In this document: positions 5,446 through 6,917 of the stretch, one piece after another
Numbering within the stretch: the first letter of the stretch is position 1
Layout: every line of letters begins with the position of its first letter
DNA from: Chloroflexota bacterium
Lineage (GTDB): Bacteria; Chloroflexota; Limnocylindria; Limnocylindrales; CSP1-4
DNA length: 6,917 bases
NCBI GenBank assembly: GCA_025355255.1
Contig: JANYAA010000166.1
Span: 1 to 6,917, forward strand
Direction: 5' to 3'
Translations under genes and position numbers: made by a program
The notes under the pieces: generated by a model
Seen by the model: only the letters and a program-made list of their open reading frames with translations
The model's database searches: none
Told to the model about the DNA's origin: nothing

Positions 5446-6228
5446 ATGGCCACCGAGCGCATCTCCAAGGTGCTGGCGGCCGCCGGTGTCGCGTCGCGCC
5501 GGGCGGCCGACGTCCTCATTGCGTCCGGTCGCGTGACCGTGGACGGGCGCGTGGCCGCGTTGGGTGAGCAGGTGGATCCCGCCCTGCAGCGTCTGGCGGT
5601 TGACGGCCGCACGATCGGGGCCACCGCGCAGGATCACATCTACCTCGCCGTGCACAAGCCTGCGGGCGTCACCTCCACGGTTCGAGACCGGCATGCCGAG
5701 ATGACGGTCATTGAGCTTGTCCCCCGGGACCTTGGGCGTGGCGCAAGGCTGTACCCCGTGGGTCGGCTTGACCAGGACAGCGAGGGGCTGCTCCTGCTGA
5801 CCAACGACGGCGACTGGTCCGAGCAGGTGCTGCATCCGCGCTATGGCGTGGAGCGCGAGTACGCGGTTGGCCTGGCGCATCCGCTCAGCCGCGAGCAGGC
5901 GGAGATGCTGCAGCAGGGTGTCGATCTGGAGGAGGGGACGGCTACCCTCAGCGGCCTCCGAGGCCAGACCCGTACTGAAGACCAGCGCTTGGCGCAGCTG
6001 CTCCGCCCGGAGCCGGAGCGCGGTCTCGTGTGGGTGCGCGTCACCATCCACCAGGGGTGGAAGCGCCAGCTGCGGCGGATGTTCGGCCAAGTGGGCGCAC
6101 CCGTGCGGCGGCTTGTCCGCGTGCGCATCGGCAGCCTGCGGCTTGACCCCTTGAACACGGGTGAGGTGCGGCCGCTCACCAGCACCGAAGTGCGACGCCT
6201 GGCCCCCGTGCGCGGTCCGCGGGAGTGA
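5446..6228 (+). CDS. rluB: Pseudouridine synthase, RsuA/RluB family
   Basis: These enzymes isomerise a specific uridine in ribosomal RNA to pseudouridine; RluB-type members next to scpB generally act on 23S rRNA. The 260-residue protein has an N-terminal S4 RNA-binding domain (residues 4-45, ERISKVLAAAGVASRRAAD). Next comes the HKPAGVTST motif (70-78), then the catalytic motif GRLDQDSEGLLLL with catalytic D109, and EREYAVGL. The C-terminal family motif VTIHQGWKRQLRRMF (about 199-213) follows, then RLVRVRIGSLRL and GEVRPLTSTEV. All expected blocks are present and the length is typical. Exact position specificity cannot be read from sequence: RsuA would act on 16S and RluB or RluE on 23S, and the scpAB-cmk neighbourhood favours RluB. 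It starts 3 nt after the scpB stop with no clear Shine-Dalgarno, so it probably relies on coupling. It ends the coupled run. Confidence 0.92.
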   Translation: MATERISKVLAAAGVASRRAADVLIASGRVTVDGRVAALGEQVDPALQRLAVDGRTIGATAQDHIYLAVHKPAGVTSTVRDRHAEMTVIELVPRDLGRGARLYPVGRLDQDSEGLLLLTNDGDWSEQVLHPRYGVEREYAVGLAHPLSREQAEMLQQGVDLEEGTATLSGLRGQTRTEDQRLAQLLRPEPERGLVWVRVTIHQGWKRQLRRMFGQVGAPVRRLVRVRIGSLRLDPLNTGEVRPLTSTEVRRLAPVRGPRE

Positions 6229-6254
6229 GCGACGAGACGACCGGCGCGGCGGGC

Positions 6255-6266
6255 TATCCTGCGTCC
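6255..6266 (+). promoter_or_regulatory. Candidate leaderless promoter of cmk (-10 box TATCCT)
   Basis: TATCCT (6255-6260) ends six bases before the ATG at 6267. In leaderless genes of high-GC bacteria a TANNNT box commonly sits 6-8 nt before the start codon, so that transcription begins at the A of ATG. No Shine-Dalgarno lies close before this ATG, which fits. No convincing -35 was seen. cmk may thus have its own transcript in addition to read-through from rluB. Confidence 0.45.
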
Positions 6267-6917
6267 ATGGAGAGCACGCCAGATCGCAGCACGCCACGTC
6301 GGACCCTGAGCCCCGTCGTGGCGCTTGACGGTCCTGCGTCCAGCGGGAAGAGCTCCATCGGCTCGGCCGCGGCGAAGCGCTTGGGCCTGCGCTTTGTGGA
6401 CACTGGGCTGTTCTACCGGGCAGTGACCGCGCTCGCGCTTGCGGAGGGCATGGCTCCGGACAACGTGGACGGCCTGATTGGCCTGGTGCCGCGGATCGCG
6501 CTCGATGATGACGGCGAAGGCCGTCTGGGGCGTGTCCTGGTGGACGGGGCTGAGCGCGAATTGCCGCTCCATGGGCCCGACGTGGACGGCACGGTTCCGG
6601 TGGTGGCGAGGCAAGCCGGCCTTCGCACCGCCCTTCTCGCGCGCCAGCGTGACCTCGCCCAGGGTGGGGGCATCATCGTGGCGGGCCGCGACATCGGCAC
6701 GGTGGTGCTGCCAGGCGCTGATGTGAAGATCTATCTGGACGCCTCCGCCGAGGAGCGGGCACGACGCCGGATCCGTGAGCGGGGTCTCGACGAGGCTGGG
6801 CCTGAGGCCGCCGAGGTCCGCGCCCAGCTTGGGGCACGCGACGTGACCGACGGCACACGCGATGTGGCCCCGCTGCAGACTGCCGAGGACGCCGTGGTCA
6901 TCCGCACGGACGGCGTG
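6267..6917 (+). CDS. cmk: Cytidylate kinase, 3' end cut by window edge
   Basis: Cmk phosphorylates CMP and dCMP with ATP in the cytoplasm, recycling pyrimidines from RNA and lipid turnover. The frame is open from the ATG at 6267 to the last base with no stop, giving 217 residues. The family is usually about 220-230 long, so only a short tail is missing. The P-loop is GPASSGKS (residues 22-29, K28). The nucleotide-binding motif VDTGLFYR (44-51) follows, with the conserved Arg after Tyr. The family mark GRDIGTVVLPGADVKIYL begins at 140. The lid has ASAEERARRRIRERG, and the terminal blocks are RDVTDGTRDVAPLQTAEDAVVI. The CMP-binding domain is divergent: HGPDVDGTVPVVARQAGLR replaces the more usual RTPEV-type stretch. 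About 15 residues precede the first strand. It follows rluB after 38 nt, the order seen widely in bacteria. Confidence 0.93.
   Translation, partial: MESTPDRSTPRRTLSPVVALDGPASSGKSSIGSAAAKRLGLRFVDTGLFYRAVTALALAEGMAPDNVDGLIGLVPRIALDDDGEGRLGRVLVDGAERELPLHGPDVDGTVPVVARQAGLRTALLARQRDLAQGGGIIVAGRDIGTVVLPGADVKIYLDASAEERARRRIRERGLDEAGPEAAEVRAQLGARDVTDGTRDVAPLQTAEDAVVIRTDGV

Noticed and set aside
5284..6297. A 337-codon open frame on the minus strand
   Set aside because: It is fully antisense to scpB and rluB, both with clear family signatures. The peptide has no recognisable domain, so it is a GC-driven shadow.

Overview
This GC-rich window, with third codon positions almost all G or C, is a compact run of nine genes. 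All are on the plus strand and nearly all are immediately adjacent or overlapping. The gene order is recN (5' end missing), a xerD-type tyrosine recombinase, a PH/SHOCT membrane protein, a site-2 (M50) protease, a small HD-domain protein, scpA, scpB, an rluB/rsuA-type pseudouridine synthase, and cmk (last residues missing). It is chromosomal housekeeping DNA from a free-living, high-GC bacterium. The order recN, xerD, scpA, scpB, rluB, cmk recalls the arrangement in Actinobacteria such as Mycobacterium. The tight M50-HD-scpA-scpB packing and the protein flavour also fit GC-rich Chloroflexota. I favour Chloroflexota weakly and cannot settle it from the sequence alone. No mobile element, CRISPR array, rRNA or tRNA was seen.

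Layout. Positions 2-1027 hold the C-terminal 60% or so of RecN. Positions 1039-2001 hold a complete Xer recombinase with all six catalytic residues. Positions 2017-2739 hold the PH/SHOCT protein behind a perfect GGAGGT. Positions 2740-2842 are the only sizeable non-coding gap. It carries two perfect 7-bp GC-rich inverted repeats on either side of a TAGGAT box, and probably ends one transcription unit and starts the next. Positions 2843-6228 then run as a chain (M50, HD, scpA, scpB, rluB) with overlaps of 20, 7 and 4 nt and a 3-nt gap, so this looks like one translationally coupled operon. A 38-nt gap holds a TATCCT box six bases before the cmk ATG, a geometry typical of leaderless promoters. 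cmk then runs off the end.

Functional theme. RecN (repair of breaks), XerD (resolution of chromosome dimers) and ScpA/ScpB (the kleisin and its partner for SMC) all maintain or segregate the chromosome. RluB modifies 23S rRNA and Cmk recycles CMP/dCMP for nucleic-acid synthesis. The three genes between the named ones (PH/SHOCT, M50, HD) have recognisable folds but no assigned job. They are the least understood part of the window. I see no clear sign of an undescribed system. The most unusual parts are the inverted-repeat promoter region at 2777-2842, the small HD gene wedged between the protease and scpA, and a tandem hairpin repeat at the recN/xerD junction.
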